A DNA stretch of 25,320 bases. Origin: Saccoglossus kowalevskii. Its lineage: Eukaryota > Hemichordata > Enteropneusta > Harrimaniidae. The notes beneath the pieces are model-generated. The model made no database searches and had not been told where the DNA came from. It worked only from the letters and a program-made list of their open reading frames with translations. Where the stretch lies: positions 265,782 through 291,101 of the forward strand of contig NW_003109095.1 in NCBI RefSeq assembly GCF_000003605.2, written 5' to 3'. Of the stretch, positions 9,148 to 19,653 are shown piece after piece (the first letter of the stretch is position 1; each line of letters starts with the position of its first letter). Made by a program: the position numbers and the translations under genes.

Positions 9148-10010
9148 ACTTTTGTGACGTCAACATGACGTAGATGGATGTGGGAAATGGCATTGGACGA
9201 TGATGCTGATGGTCAAACAAAGAAAAATGCTGCGAACAGCGCACCCCACAGAAACGCCTCGTCACAGAGGGCGCAACTGATGCCGTGCAAACTAACAATC
9301 TTTATTTTAAAGGGTACTTATATTACCAGTACAAATTGATCCAAAGGTGATTAATCAGTGGTAATTGGAATATGTGTGCAGAAAAGAATAAAAAAAAAGA
9401 CTGGCGGCCAAAACTTTGAAAGAGCAGCAAATAAATGGCTTAATCGGTTAGCGTTCGAATACGTGGAATCGCCGTGACGTCACTTTCACTTAGGTTTAGG
9501 GCACTGTTGGTGCATAACAAGGCTGGTCGCAGTGGTATAACTTAACTTAGGGGTCGCTATGAATTTCAGATAACCTGTTGTGCAGTAGTGTTACAAAGAC
9601 ATTAACGGTTTTGCTTTCGGTATACCATGCAACAAAACATGCAGGCAGCTGCGACCTGCCTAGTTTTTTACACCAGCTGATTTGCCTACCACACATCGTC
9701 TTAAACGACACTAGGTGAAAGTGAAGTCACTTCTATGTATTCGGACCCTCATCGATTGAAGCGAATTATTTGTTTTTTCTGCAGATATCTCATGCCAACC
9801 AAGCAACATATGTACCAGTTGCGCCCTCTGTTTAATAAAAGCAGCGCGCTGTTCACATCATCGATATTGTAATCCGTAGTTCCTGTCCAAAAAATACTGT
9901 ATTTGTTTAAACAGTAGCTATATCGTCATTGACGAATGACTACACATGAGTTTTTATTAGAATGAAATTGCTCACATTTATCTACGTCATGTCGATGTCA
10001 GAAAAATGTG
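9148..10010. mobile_element. Fold-back element with long imperfect inverted repeats (left-arm copy), unclassified
   Basis: The left half (about 9148-9532) is the imperfect reverse complement of the right half (about 9649-10010). Pairs seen: acatgacgtagat (9163) with atctacgtcatgt (9980-9992); gaacagcgc with gcgctgttc; agggcgcaactg with cagttgcgccct; cgaatac (9456-9462) with gtattcg (9737-9743); tcactttcac with gtgaaagtga; ggtcgcag (9525-9532) with ctgcgacc (9649-9656). Unpaired insertions separate the blocks. The central loop is only about 115 bases. No transposase is encoded. This looks like a non-autonomous DNA transposon or fold-back element of about 860 bases; the exact ends and target duplication are not clear. 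Confidence 0.72.
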
Positions 10011-10110
10011 AGAAGATACTCCTGACACTTTTTTTTATATAAATCCATAGTTCGATTGTAAAATGTAGTTAAATCTATACGAATCAAAAATATAAAGTAG
10101 CATTAAAAAG

Positions 10111-10218
10111 ATTACACACAAGTGTGTAAAGCAATGGTGCAGCATTTCACTAATCCTATTTAATGTATTTGTGAATGATCTTCCATTTAATACAAATAAA
10201 TATAAAATAAATGATTAA
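10111..10218 (+). pseudogene. Reverse transcriptase relic of a third LINE (left-arm copy)
   Basis: One short open frame reads VKQWCSISLILFNVFVNDL, which fits the RT block normally written as GVKQGCSxSPxLFNxxxNDL. The glycine before the cysteine is tryptophan. The right-arm copy (about 21165-21270, minus strand) preserves the same words with P in place of the second L. Flanking sequence is too decayed to place in a clade, and its orientation is opposite to LINE B. It is probably the remnant of a longer element spread over about 10030-10330. Confidence 0.55.
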
Positions 10219-10627
10219 TACAAAAATGTAATCCAAACAACCAAGTAATCAGCCGAGGAAAACTATGTCCTGGGTTCAATGTTTACCTCAATGCAAAAGG
10301 AATTTTTACTTGCTACCTGGATTGTAAATTATATAAAAGTAAAGAATGAGATGCCAAAACAAACAAGAAAAATGAAAAAAAGGATTAAACAACTTTATAA
10401 CAAAATTTATTGGCAAAATTAAAAAAATATTCCACATTAAATAAGAACAAGGGGTTACAAATAACGTATTACTGATTTGTACGTCATTTGCCGATCATGG
10501 AAACACACAATCACGAAAGGGCGCAATTTTAAGAAAATTACATTGATGCCAATTATAATATTTTCTATCGAATGAAAATGTTAATAGGATTACATGTAGT
10601 GCCAACGTGATGGAATCGTGGACCTAC

Positions 10628-10648
10628 CAATCACGGTGCACGTGATTG
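10628..10648. repeat. Short palindrome caatcacg-gtgca-cgtgattg, left arm
   Basis: Eight-base perfect stems flank a 5-base loop. The right arm keeps the stems exactly at 20752-20772. Each stem contains a CACG/CGTG half-site, but no factor can be assigned. Confidence 0.7.
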
Positions 10649-10766
10649 TCACTGGCCAACAATTGTTAAAAAGGAAATGTTGTAATTGCATTACTGGCCA
10701 CGAGCTAAAAAAAGTACGAGCTGGATTTAAATTCTGCTATATTTTCATTATAATGTAATTATACTG

Positions 10767-11330
10767 TTATAGAAAGCTAGCTATGTCAGGCCATTCAAGA
10801 AAGGCCATCCCAATTTTCTTTAATTTAAGTATCATTAGTTTAACAACGCAGGTGAAACCAATCTTTATAGGTAACCACACTTTGAGTAATGTGAATATTA
10901 ACAATATGACAATGCATACCATGTTAGAGAAAATGTCACCACAATTCGTTATATACAAGCATCAGTTGTCATGTTACCAGACCCCAGAAAGGTCACTAAA
11001 CTTTCATAAAACAGTCAGCAATTGTCGTTGGATCATTCCTTACTTTGCTTCCTGAAACATATACAGAGGCATTTGGAGAACATAACCAGCCATTGACTTT
11101 CTACAATGAAATCGTATTGTGTCTGATGTAACAGCTGTGACAGCAATTACTTGTCAATGGGAATGTTTTACACCACGTCAGTAGAAAAGGGATTAATGAC
11201 CAGACAGCGAGACTAAGTATTTGCACAGTACTAGAGGCAATCAGCTTAGATTTTTATGAATTCGTGAGTGATTATATGGGAATAAAACATTCGGAAACTG
11301 AGTTACATATCTAAAGTACATGATTTGCTT
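10767..11330 (+). other. Unrecognised block with coding-like frames, left arm
   Basis: The block is repeated in the right arm at about 20053-20610. An ATG-started frame of 90 codons spans 10783-11055 (start MSGHSRKAIPIFFN). Further on, the right-arm copy has an open stretch of 66 codons (20253-20053, minus strand) including CQWECLTPLHGDSKRIND and LEAISLDFYEFVSDYMGIK, whose left-arm equivalent (about 11130-11313) is interrupted. The longest right-arm frame begins with GTG, not ATG. I cannot match either to a family. The block could be a decayed exon or an unknown transposon ORF. Chance is possible for the first frame. Confidence 0.35.
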
Positions 11331-11470
11331 AGGTGGCAGCTGTATAATTCATCAAAATGAAATTCAATAGCTTATCAGTGAGGTACATAATATAAATCTC
11401 TATGGTCTGTACTTTCTTTTATTTACATATTATGTTTTCTTTACATGTGGACTATGTCTGAAATAAAACT

Positions 11471-11507
11471 ATAATAATACTGATAATTATACTAATACTA
11501 CTACTAC
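11471..11507. repeat. AAT/ACT-type microsatellite immediately 5' of LINE A, left arm
   Basis: The sequence runs ataataatactgata... to actaatactactactac and ends exactly where LINE A begins (tcggaggggtcgg). The right-arm equivalent at 19861-19897 is longer and purer. Confidence 0.75.
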
Positions 11508-11716
11508 TCGGAGGGGTCGGACGTGTTGTGCAGTCTATCAGTTGTTTGCAGTAGTCACTGGAAGTCTTTGGGACCTCAGATCTTGTAAATACTTTTTACT
11601 TGTTATTGTATATATTGTTGGATTCATTTTGTTTTTGTATTCTTTATAACCAGCGGATTGCTGGATTATTGTGTTTTTATTTGGATTAGTTGTGCGTGTA
11701 GTTGGTGGTCGACAAG

Positions 11717-13101
11717 ATGGCATCCACTGAAAAAAAGGCTACGTAACGCAAACTCAAACTTAACACGTAATCATGTCATTAGGTGTGAAAATGTTGAAGG
11801 TGTTTCGGTGAATGCATATGTTGAGACTGTCTGTAATATTGTGGCTGCTTCACGCATGAACAAGTCTGTTGTCATTTTCCTTGCCCATTTGTCATTGATT
11901 GACGTTGTGACGGTACAAGGGATTGGTATTGGTGATCTTCACATCACCGTTGAGCCATTGGTTAGACCATCAACAAAAATTGAGTTGTCTAATGTTCCAC
12001 CTTTTCTACCCGATGAACTCATTGTCAACTCACTGTCTGTATATGGTCGCATTGTTAGTGGTGTTAGGGCAATCCCACTCGGGTTAAAACGATCAACTCT
12101 GAAGCACGTCAAATCGTTTAGAAGGCAAGTGTATGTGTATGGTACCAATATTGACATTAATGGTTTATTCCCATACGACTGTTTATTATACAACATATAT
12201 GTTTCCACTGACGAGCTACTGTTTTTTGCAAAAAAACACGAACATATTTGTAGAAACTGCCCAGGCATTCTGCCTATTGTTACGCAAATTAACATCAACA
12301 CAACATGTAGCAATGATAACGAACAACATACAGAGAATATCGCCACTGTAAATACTGATGAAATCACAGAGAACAATGTTACTAATGACAATGGCGATGC
12401 AAACAGAAAATGCAACGATTTACACCAATGACACTAAACACAATGAAAATGAACAACTGATAACTAATTTAATTACCATTGAAAAAATCGTCACAGATAA
12501 AGTAAATGTAGAAAATAATATTTGTATTGATAAAGTGAGGGTACGAACCCCTCCTTCAACCACTCGTGATACACTGTCATCACTCACAATCACCTTCAGT
12601 GACAGATGAAGGCGAAAACCCAGGCATACAATGCAACACGTATATGCCAACGTGACGGTGGTAAATCCCGCACCCCCCATTGTAGAGAATCCTGACCCCC
12701 CTGATGATTCTCCACTGCCACCCTTTCCGCCTACCCCAGTTTTAGAGTTTAGCCAAGACTACTCCCCAGGTTCTATGATTGATGAATCGCAAGATTTATT
12801 TTCAAGTTCACCAGTAAGTGAAAGCACTGCAGGCATCGAAAAACAGCCTAAAACTAGTGAGTGTGAAGACGATGACAACGTTTCCGTCATGTCAGACACA
12901 CCAATTCCTAGTGGACACAATGTACTCAAAAGTATTCATTTCAAAATGTTTTATCCAGACCTCAAAGTTCTGGCTAAATGTCAGATAACTTACAGAAACT
13001 CAACAAAACTCACAACATCTCAAAAAGTACACGTTCTAAAACTGGTAAATAAAATAAAACTACATATAAAAACTACTGGTAACTTCACTGCCGAATTCTA
13101 A
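11717..13101 (+). pseudogene. LINE A ORF1 remnant, left copy (RNA-binding protein)
   Basis: ORF1 proteins of this clade bind the element's RNA. The ATG at 11717 is used because both arms align from here; in the right arm it has become GTG. An extra A in the A-run after ATCCACTG shifts the frame almost at once (the ATG frame meets TAA near codon 10). The body is then open through NSNLTRNHVIRCENVEGV, IGDLHITVEPLVRPSTK and VPPFLPDELIVNSLSVYGR (an RRM-like fold by family), to HVKSFRRQVYVY. The zinc knuckle is damaged: the right-arm copy reads CFSCKKHGHIRRNC, but here the first two cysteines are lost (LFFAKKHEHICRNC). Relative to the right arm six residues are missing after VETV. A proline-rich C-terminal section (12631-13101: PDDSPLPPFPPTP) lies in another frame and ends at TAA 13099-13101. 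Confidence 0.75.
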
Positions 13102-13115
13102 TTTATTCCGTAACC

Positions 13116-14560
13116 AAGGCAGCATCTCTTTCATCAACTGCACTGAATGCCAACGGGTGTCGTGACGCATTCAAAAGATACCAGATGTTTGAATTTTTAA
13201 AGCGTACTTACAACGCTGATTTACATTTATCACAGGAAACACACACATTCGCTCAAGATGAAAACACGTGGAAAGTAATTTGGCGCGGCAGGTGTCTGTT
13301 TTCGCATTGCACTACTAAGCAGGCTGGTATAGCTATTTTATTTAAACCAAATAGCAAAGTAAACATTATTTCCTGCAAGGAAATAGTACCTGGGCGCCTT
13401 TTTCATGCCCATGTTAATATTAATAACAACCCGATTCATATAATCAATGTTTATTCACCCACTAATGGTATTGAGCGTATGGAATACTTTAAAGTACTGA
13501 AACACCTTCTCAATACTTTGAATGAGGACCCCATACTAATGGGGGGGGGGGGGGCTTCAATTGCACGATTGGCCCACATCAAGACCGCAATGGTGGTAAT
13601 GAACCTGACCTTTGTACTTCGCATTTTCTCAACGCAACTTTACATCTTTTTAAGATTGTAGATGCGTGGCGCAACCATTACGGTAACCAAACAAACTTGG
13701 GGTCGGTGTAACACACTTGTACGTCTCAACAGATTTTATGCCAGTAAACACATCATGAACCGAGTTAAAACTGTATCAATCAATAACACTGCACTTGGTC
13801 TGTCAGACCATTCACTTGTGTATATTAGTATTTCTCAAATGGTTGTCAAAAAACATAATCCAGTATGATGTATGAACAGTGCGGTTTTGGATGACAATGA
13901 CTATTCAGAGTTGATCACAGACTTTTGGCGCGACTGTCAAACGCAGCGTAATCTTTTTCAAAACATCCAAATGTGGTGGGACGTTGGGAAACATAAAATC
14001 CAACTTCTAACTCAACAGTATTGCTACTCTAGGCACAGTACTCATAAGAAAAATAAAACTTACCTAGAGAATGACATTCAAATCTCGGAACATAATCTTG
14101 TTAACAATACTGATCCCCCAGGAATATAATGCGAAAAAGCGGCTGCTAGCCCAACTAACGCGTAGTGAGGTCAAAGGAGCTGCAGTACGCGCGCGCCATC
14201 AATATATAAATGAAAGTGACATATGTAATTCTTTCTTTTTCAAGCTCGAGAAAGAAAATGGTAAAAAGAAAAACATTACACATCTTAAGCGTCAAGACAC
14301 TAGCTTGACTGAGAATCTAAACGAAATACGTCAACTTATCCGCCAATTTTATAAAGAATTGTACACACCCAAAACCATTGATATAAATGCACAACACTTA
14401 ATGTTACAGGATTTACCACAGATTAGTGAAGATGACTGTGCTGAATTCGATGAGCAGATCTCGTTTGATGATCTCAGCAACACAGTTAAGCAACTTCCTA
14501 GAGAGCGCACTCCAGGTATTGACGGTCTGCCCAATGACTTCTACCAAAATTCTGGACTAT
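13116..14560 (+). pseudogene. LINE A ORF2 remnant, left copy (endonuclease and start of reverse transcriptase)
   Basis: The expected start codon is AAG here (13116-13118), while the right arm has ATG. The endonuclease keeps LSQETH (catalytic Glu) and the VYSPTNG block. The catalytic GGDFNC motif is destroyed by a run of 14 G at 13541-13554 that also shifts the frame. The SDH motif is intact in LGLSDHSLVYIS (about 13795-13830). The linker is complete (EYNAKKRLLAQLTRSEVKG, then the NESDICNSFFFKLEKENGKK block), whereas the right arm has lost about 130 bases there. RT begins at IRQLIRQFYKELY and TPGIDGLPNDFYQ and is cut at 14560. There are at least three frameshifts and in-frame stops. Confidence 0.8.
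13541..13554. repeat. Homopolymer run of 14 G inside the LINE A endonuclease motif
   Basis: The right arm reads gggaggggat at this spot (the Gly-Gly-Asp codons). Here it is an unbroken G run followed by C, about five bases longer. It could be real expansion or a sequencing or assembly error at a G-rich site. Confidence 0.85.
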
Positions 14561-17046
14561 TCTGTTAGATTTGACAGTCACCCGTGACACGAAGTTGCGG
14601 AGCGTACTCAGGCCACCCAGCGTAGCTAACTAGAAGCTTGGTGTTTATAGCACCACACCAGCAAAATGTGTGCAGAGAACAAACAAACAAACACTGTGAA
14701 TTCCATCATTGCCACCTAATGGTGTGAACTATCACGTGGCTTTAGAACAACAAAACGAGACGGCTAGCCTTAGGATATCAAAATATCTGATCATGCATTC
14801 ATGTTTGTCAATATATGATTACATATTACTGTTTGGTCATTTATTTCACACAATACATTACGCGTTGCCCAAGTGAGATCAAACACATGTAGTTGATTGG
14901 TTAACCGGAAACATTCAAATTCGGTTTTTAACCTGCAGTGTACACGATTTGTAAATATTTGTAGTAGATTCGTGGTATACATGTTTTGTCATTTTTTAAG
15001 ACTGATTAGATAGATTGCCAGTTTTGCAATAGAAATTATGTACAAAAACAGATTTGCAGCTTTGCGAGACAGAAAGTCTGAAGCATTATGTGGAGGCAGC
15101 ACCACAAATCACCAGTGTGGAAAGGGCGTTTGAGTTTTAGTGAGACCGTAAGCCAATTGATTGACTCTATGAAGGAGGTTGTTATTGTTTGAACACTCAT
15201 AAAATATATGTTGAAGTGAATCCTAATCGCCACAGAGTGGGCATTTATTGTTTGTGCATTGTTTTAAATTGAGCAGAAAATTCCCAGTTGTGTATGCACC
15301 ATGTATAATACGCCATTGTAGGTCCCCTTCCATTTTCGAAATAAGGGGAACATAACAGTCTTTGAAGTTCGGTTGAATTTCCTGTGGGAGGCTAAGAATA
15401 TCACGCCATACGGTATCAATCGTGTCATGACGCGCATGATTAACATTATGTATTTATAGACACTGCCTTTATCAAATTTATAAAGTGGCAGATTCAAGTC
15501 ATCAGAAAAGTGTAAATCAAGAGTGTAGTGTCCAGTGACATGCGCAGTATCGCGGCCATTAATAGTATGCACGTTTAAAGTTTGTTTCCACTTATCAGGT
15601 ATAACATCACAAAGTTCTGTGCAAACCAGACACAGATAACGAGACGGTTTTGTTTTCAAATGAACAAATGCTTTATTTTGGTGATACCAGCGGTTACAAA
15701 CTGGTTGAAAGGATGTGTTTCGTGCTTTATGTAATTCAATGTGTGTGGGTTGTTGAATAACGGTTCTTCTAAAATGTGCGCAGCACTAGTTTGATCAATT
15801 TTGCGGATCTTGTCAAAACAATATCAACACCGCAATAACATTTGAGAGTGAATAGTCAATGTTCGTAACAAAAAGTTGTTTCGTGTATGCCAGATTACCT
15901 ACTTTGCTTAGAAAAAAATCTGTGAATCTGAAACACGGGTGATCATTGTCGTCGTAAAGATATCTCTGTATGTAATTCACTCGCATGGCTTTGGTGCTTG
16001 AAGCAATATCAACAACATTTTGACCGCCTTTATCAAGTGCGAGATGAAGTTTCTCAGCAGGAATCCAGTGACGGCCTTGCCACAAAAAATTCACGAGTAA
16101 GCGTTGTATATGGCAAACGGTGTTAGTTGGTGGGGACAATGAGTTGAGCCGGTACAGCAACTGAGATGCAATATTGTGATTTATAACAAGTGTGCGCCCT
16201 CTATACGACATCCCAGAAGCAAAGTGCGACCAGAATTCAATTTTGTTTTCTACTTTTTGAACCAACTCAACCCAATTTTAGTCTGTATATTTCCTCTCAT
16301 TCTCCAAGTATACATAGTAATTAAAGACTAGTGTTGTTCCATTTGATATTTAGGGGTGTGTGTGTGCGGCCACGCCACTTACCGACCCATAAACCTTCGG
16401 TCTTTTCAAGTTAATTTTTGCGTTTGATGCGCGCCCATAAATTTGCAACAAGTAGTTAAGTCTTAATTTCGAGTGATTAAAAGCTCTACCTCATCCGCAT
16501 AAACTGCAAGAACATACAAATGTGTAGAAAGTGGACAGCCTTGTCTAATCCCCCTTGTCAGGGATAGAGGTGAGATCAGGGAGTCATTGCAGCGAATTAA
16601 TGCCTTTGCATTGTGGTATAAAAGCTGAATATATGAAATAAAAGTGTTGCCAAAGCCAAAAGCTTGCAGGGTGTTTATTAAGTACCACTAGTTGACTCTG
16701 TGGAAAGCTTTTTCTTCGTCTAGCGCCACAATGCCAAAAGGGATGTTAGACAAATCAATGCTATCGCGCAGTACGTTAATATTGTTATGAATATGACGAC
16801 CATGGATACTACAGCTTCGATCGGGGTGAATGATGGTACCTAATGCAGAGCGAAGTCGCAGTGAAATTGTTTTTGTTAGTCTTTTATAGTCATTGCACAA
16901 CAAGATTACTGGTCTCCAGTTTTTTTTTTATATTTGAGCAGTCAACCTTCTTAGGAAGGAGAGTAATGACAACTCGCGTACATGACAAAGAAAGAAAGCC
17001 ATCACTGATGGGAGACATAACAACTGAATGAAAATCTTTACCAACT
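14561..17046. other. Unpaired centre of the inverted repeat (2.5 kb)
   Basis: This segment has no counterpart in the left arm. On the minus strand it is simply the rest of LINE A's right copy: most of the reverse transcriptase, the C-terminal domain and the 3' untranslated region. At its left edge (14577-14588) lies a small inverted repeat, gtcac-cc-gtgac, close to the point where left-arm homology stops. From about 14563 to 14790 I see no coding sequence. This could be LINE A 3' untranslated region or non-element DNA (an aacaaacaaacaaac stretch near 14680 might be the LINE tail). Confidence 0.75.
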
Positions 17047-18332
17047 ATAGGCCAGAATTTTGGTAGAACTCATTGGGCAGACCGTCAATACCCGGCGTGA
17101 GCCCTCTAGGAAGTTGCTTAACTGTGTTGCTGAGATCATCAAACGAGATCTGCTCATCGAGTTCAGTACAGTCATCTTCACTAATCTGTGGTAAATCCTG
17201 TAATATTAAGTGTTGTGCATTTATCAATGCATCAATGGTTTCGGGTGTGTACAATTTTTTGTAAAATTGGCGGATAAGTTGACGTATTTCATTTGGATTC
17301 TCAGTCAAGCTAGTGTCTTGACGATTAAGATGTATAATGTTTTTCTTTTTACCATTTTCTTTCTCGAGCTTGAAAAAGAAAGAATTACATATGTAATTGG
17401 ATGTCATTCTCTTGGTCAGTTTTATTTTTCTTATGAGTACTGTGCCTAGAGTAGCAATACTCTTGAGTTAAAAGTTTGATTTTATGTTTACCAACGTCCC
17501 ACAACATTTGAATGTTTTGAAAAAGATTACACTGCATTTGCCAGTCGCGCCTAAAGTCTGTGATCAACTCTGAATAGTCATCCAAAACCGCAGTGTTTAT
17601 ACATCATACTGGATTATACGTTTTGACAACCTTTTGAGAAATATTATTTTAAACAAGTGAATGGTCTGAAAGACCAAGTGCAGTGTTATTGATTGATACG
17701 GTGTTAACACGGTTCATGATGTGTTTACTGACATAAAATCTGTCGAGACGTACAAGTGTGTTACACCGACCCCAAGTATAGTTTGTTTGGTTCCGTGATG
17801 GTTGCGCCACGCCTCGACAAGTTTAAAACGGCGTAAGGTTGCGTTGAGAAAATGCGAAGTACGAAGGTCAGGTTCATTACCACCATTGCGGTCTTGATAT
17901 AGGCCAATCCTGCAATTGAAATCCCCTCCCATTAGAATGGAGTCCCCATTCAAAGTATTGAGAAGGTGTTTCAGTACTTTAAAGTATTCCATACGGTCAT
18001 TACCATTACTGGGTGAATACACATTGATTATATGAACCGGGTTTTTATTAATATTAACATGGGCATGTAAAAAGCGCCCATGTACTATTTTCTTGCAGGA
18101 AATAACGTTTACTTTGCTATTTGGCTTAAATAAAATGGATATACCAGCCTGCTTAGAAGTGCAATGCGAAAACAGACACCTGCCGCGCCAAATCACCTTG
18201 AGCGAATGTGCGCGTTCCTTCTAATAAATGTAAATCAGCGTTGTGATTACGTTTTAAAAACACCTGGTATCTTTTGAATGCTTCACGACACCCGTTGGCA
18301 TTCAGTGTAGGTGCTGAAAGAGATGGTGCCAT
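14790..18332 (-). pseudogene. LINE A ORF2 remnant, right copy (endonuclease, reverse transcriptase, C-terminal zinc domain)
   Basis: The start is ATG at 18332 (MAPSLSAPTLNANGCREAFK), whose NxNGCR is the endonuclease N-terminal motif. The catalytic Glu block is lost: the left copy reads SQETH, this copy LEGTR. GGDFNC is intact (about 17920). RT entrance: TPGIDGLPNEFYQ near 17070. Motif A: VALDEEKAFHRVN (about 16700), with a stop just after. TRGIRQGCPLS (about 16560) is followed too closely by VYADEVELL, so about 50 residues between them are missing, and the second Asp of the YADD box is Glu. Past 16440 the family sequence continues with frameshifts (KTEGLWVGKWRGR; SYRGRTLVINHN; IQRLLVNFLWQG). 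Near 15240 comes a CX2CX7HX4C zinc motif interrupted by a stop. It is clearly inactive. Confidence 0.85.
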
Positions 18333-18352
18333 GGTTACGAAATAAATTAGAA

Positions 18353-19653
18353 TTAGGCAGTGAAGTTACCAGTAGTTTTAATATGTAGTTTTATTTTATA
18401 TACCAGTTTTAGAACGCGTGCTTTTTGAGATGTTGTGAGTTTTGTTGAGTTTCTGTAAGTTATCAGATATTTAGCCACGACTTTGAGGTCTGGATAAAAC
18501 ATTTTGAAATGAATACTTTTGAGTGCATTGTATCCACTAGGAGTAGTCTTGGTTAAACTCTAAAACTGGGGTAGGCGGAAAGGGTGGCAGTGGAGAATCA
18601 TCAGGGGGGTCAGGATTCTCTACAATGGGGGTGCGGGATTTACTGCCGTCACGTCGGCATATATGTGTTGCATTGTATGCCTGGGTGATTGATTGTTTTC
18701 GCCTTCATCTGTCACTGAAGGTGATGAGTGCTGAGTGAGTGATGACACGTGGTACACAGTGTATCACGAGTGATTGAAGGTGGGGTTCGTACCCTCACTT
18801 CATCTATACAAATATTACTTTCTATATTCACTTCACTTTTTTTCAGTGGTAATTAAATCTGTTATCAGTTGTTCATTTTCATTGTGTTTAGTGTCATTGG
18901 TGTGAATCGTTGCATTTTCTGTTTGAGTGTCCATTGGATCATCATTGACATTACTAATATTGTTCTCTGTGATTTCATCAATATTTACAGTGGCGACATT
19001 TTCCGTATGTTTTTCGCTATCATTGCTACCTGTTGTGTTGGTGTTAATTTGCGTAACAATGGGTAGAATTCCTGCACAGTTCCTACGAATATGTCCGTGT
19101 TTTTTGCAAGAAAAACACTAGCTCGTCAGTGGAAACATATATGTTGTATGTTAAACCGTCATATGTTATAGGTAATAAACCATTAATGTAAATATTGTTA
19201 CCATACACATACACTTGCCTTCTGAACGATTTGATGTGCTTCAGAGTTGATCGTTTTCACCTGAGTGGGATTGCCCTAACACCACGAACAACGCGACCAT
19301 ATACAGACAGTTAGTTGACAATGAGTTCATCGGGTAGAAAAGGTGGAACATTAGACAACACATTTTTTGTTGATGGTCTAACCATTGGTTCAACGGTGAT
19401 GTGAAGATCACCAATATCAATGCCATGTACCGTCACCACGTCAATCCATGACACATAAGCAAAGAAAATGAAAATGACAAGAGACTTGTTCATGCGTGAA
19501 GCAGCCACAATATTATCAGCACCGACTAAGTCGCTGACAGACTCGACATATTCATTCACCGAAACACCTTCAGCATTTTCACACCTAATGACATGATTAC
19601 ATGTGAAGTTTGAGTTTGCGTTACGTGGCCTTTTTTCAGTGGACGCCACCTTG
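18353..19653 (-). pseudogene. LINE A ORF1 remnant, right copy
   Basis: The start codon of the left copy (ATG) is GTG here. The N-terminal frame is otherwise clean (STEKRPRNANSNFTCNHVIR, then ASRMNKSLVIF and VPPFLPDELIVN) until a stop after DELIVN near 19312. Family sequence goes on (SVYGRVV, KSFRRQVYVYGN) to a perfect CX2CX4HX4C zinc knuckle, CFSCKKHGHIRRNC, at about 19070-19115. The knuckle therefore survives in this copy and not in the left one. The proline-rich C-terminal section lacks about 140 bases compared with 12770-12910. It ends at TAA 18353-18355, slightly earlier than in the left copy. Confidence 0.75.

Larger units (their letters stand above)
8110..14560. repeat. Left arm of the large inverted repeat (about 6.45 kb)
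   Basis: The reverse complement matches 17047-23262 collinearly: 8110-8600 with 22780-23262 (LINE B endonuclease), 8700-9040 with 22310-22660, 9148-10010 with 21365-22232 (fold-back element), 10111-10218 with about 21165-21270 (LINE relic), 10628-10648 with 20752-20772 (short palindrome), 10783-11330 with 20053-20605, and 11508-14560 with 17047-19860 (LINE A). In stretches compared base by base the arms agree at about nine positions in ten, with many small indels and a few of 100-150 bases. The outer end falls at ttcat/atgaa (8110-8114), inside LINE B. The inner end is at 14560, inside the LINE A reverse transcriptase. Confidence 0.95.
11508..14560 (+). mobile_element. LINE A, left copy: Tx1-clade non-LTR retrotransposon, 3'-truncated at the arm boundary
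   Basis: Order: about 210 bases of 5' untranslated region (tcggaggggtcggacgtg at the start), ORF1 (11717-13101), and ORF2 with endonuclease then the beginning of reverse transcriptase, cut at 14560 just after the LPNDFYQ block. Tx1 affiliation rests on the ORF1 layout (RRM-like block then zinc knuckle), ORF2 beginning with an NxNGCR-type endonuclease start, and the RT entrance block TPGIDGLPNDFY. The full-length version of the same element is in the right arm on the opposite strand. The 3' loss coincides with the inner end of the inverted repeat, so it comes from the rearrangement and not from retrotransposition. Confidence 0.85.

Noticed and set aside
9056-9298. 80-codon minus-strand frame
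   Set aside because: It lies across the fold-back element arm and is not kept in the right arm. Chance.
11939-12415. 158-codon minus-strand frame
   Set aside because: Antisense to LINE A ORF1.
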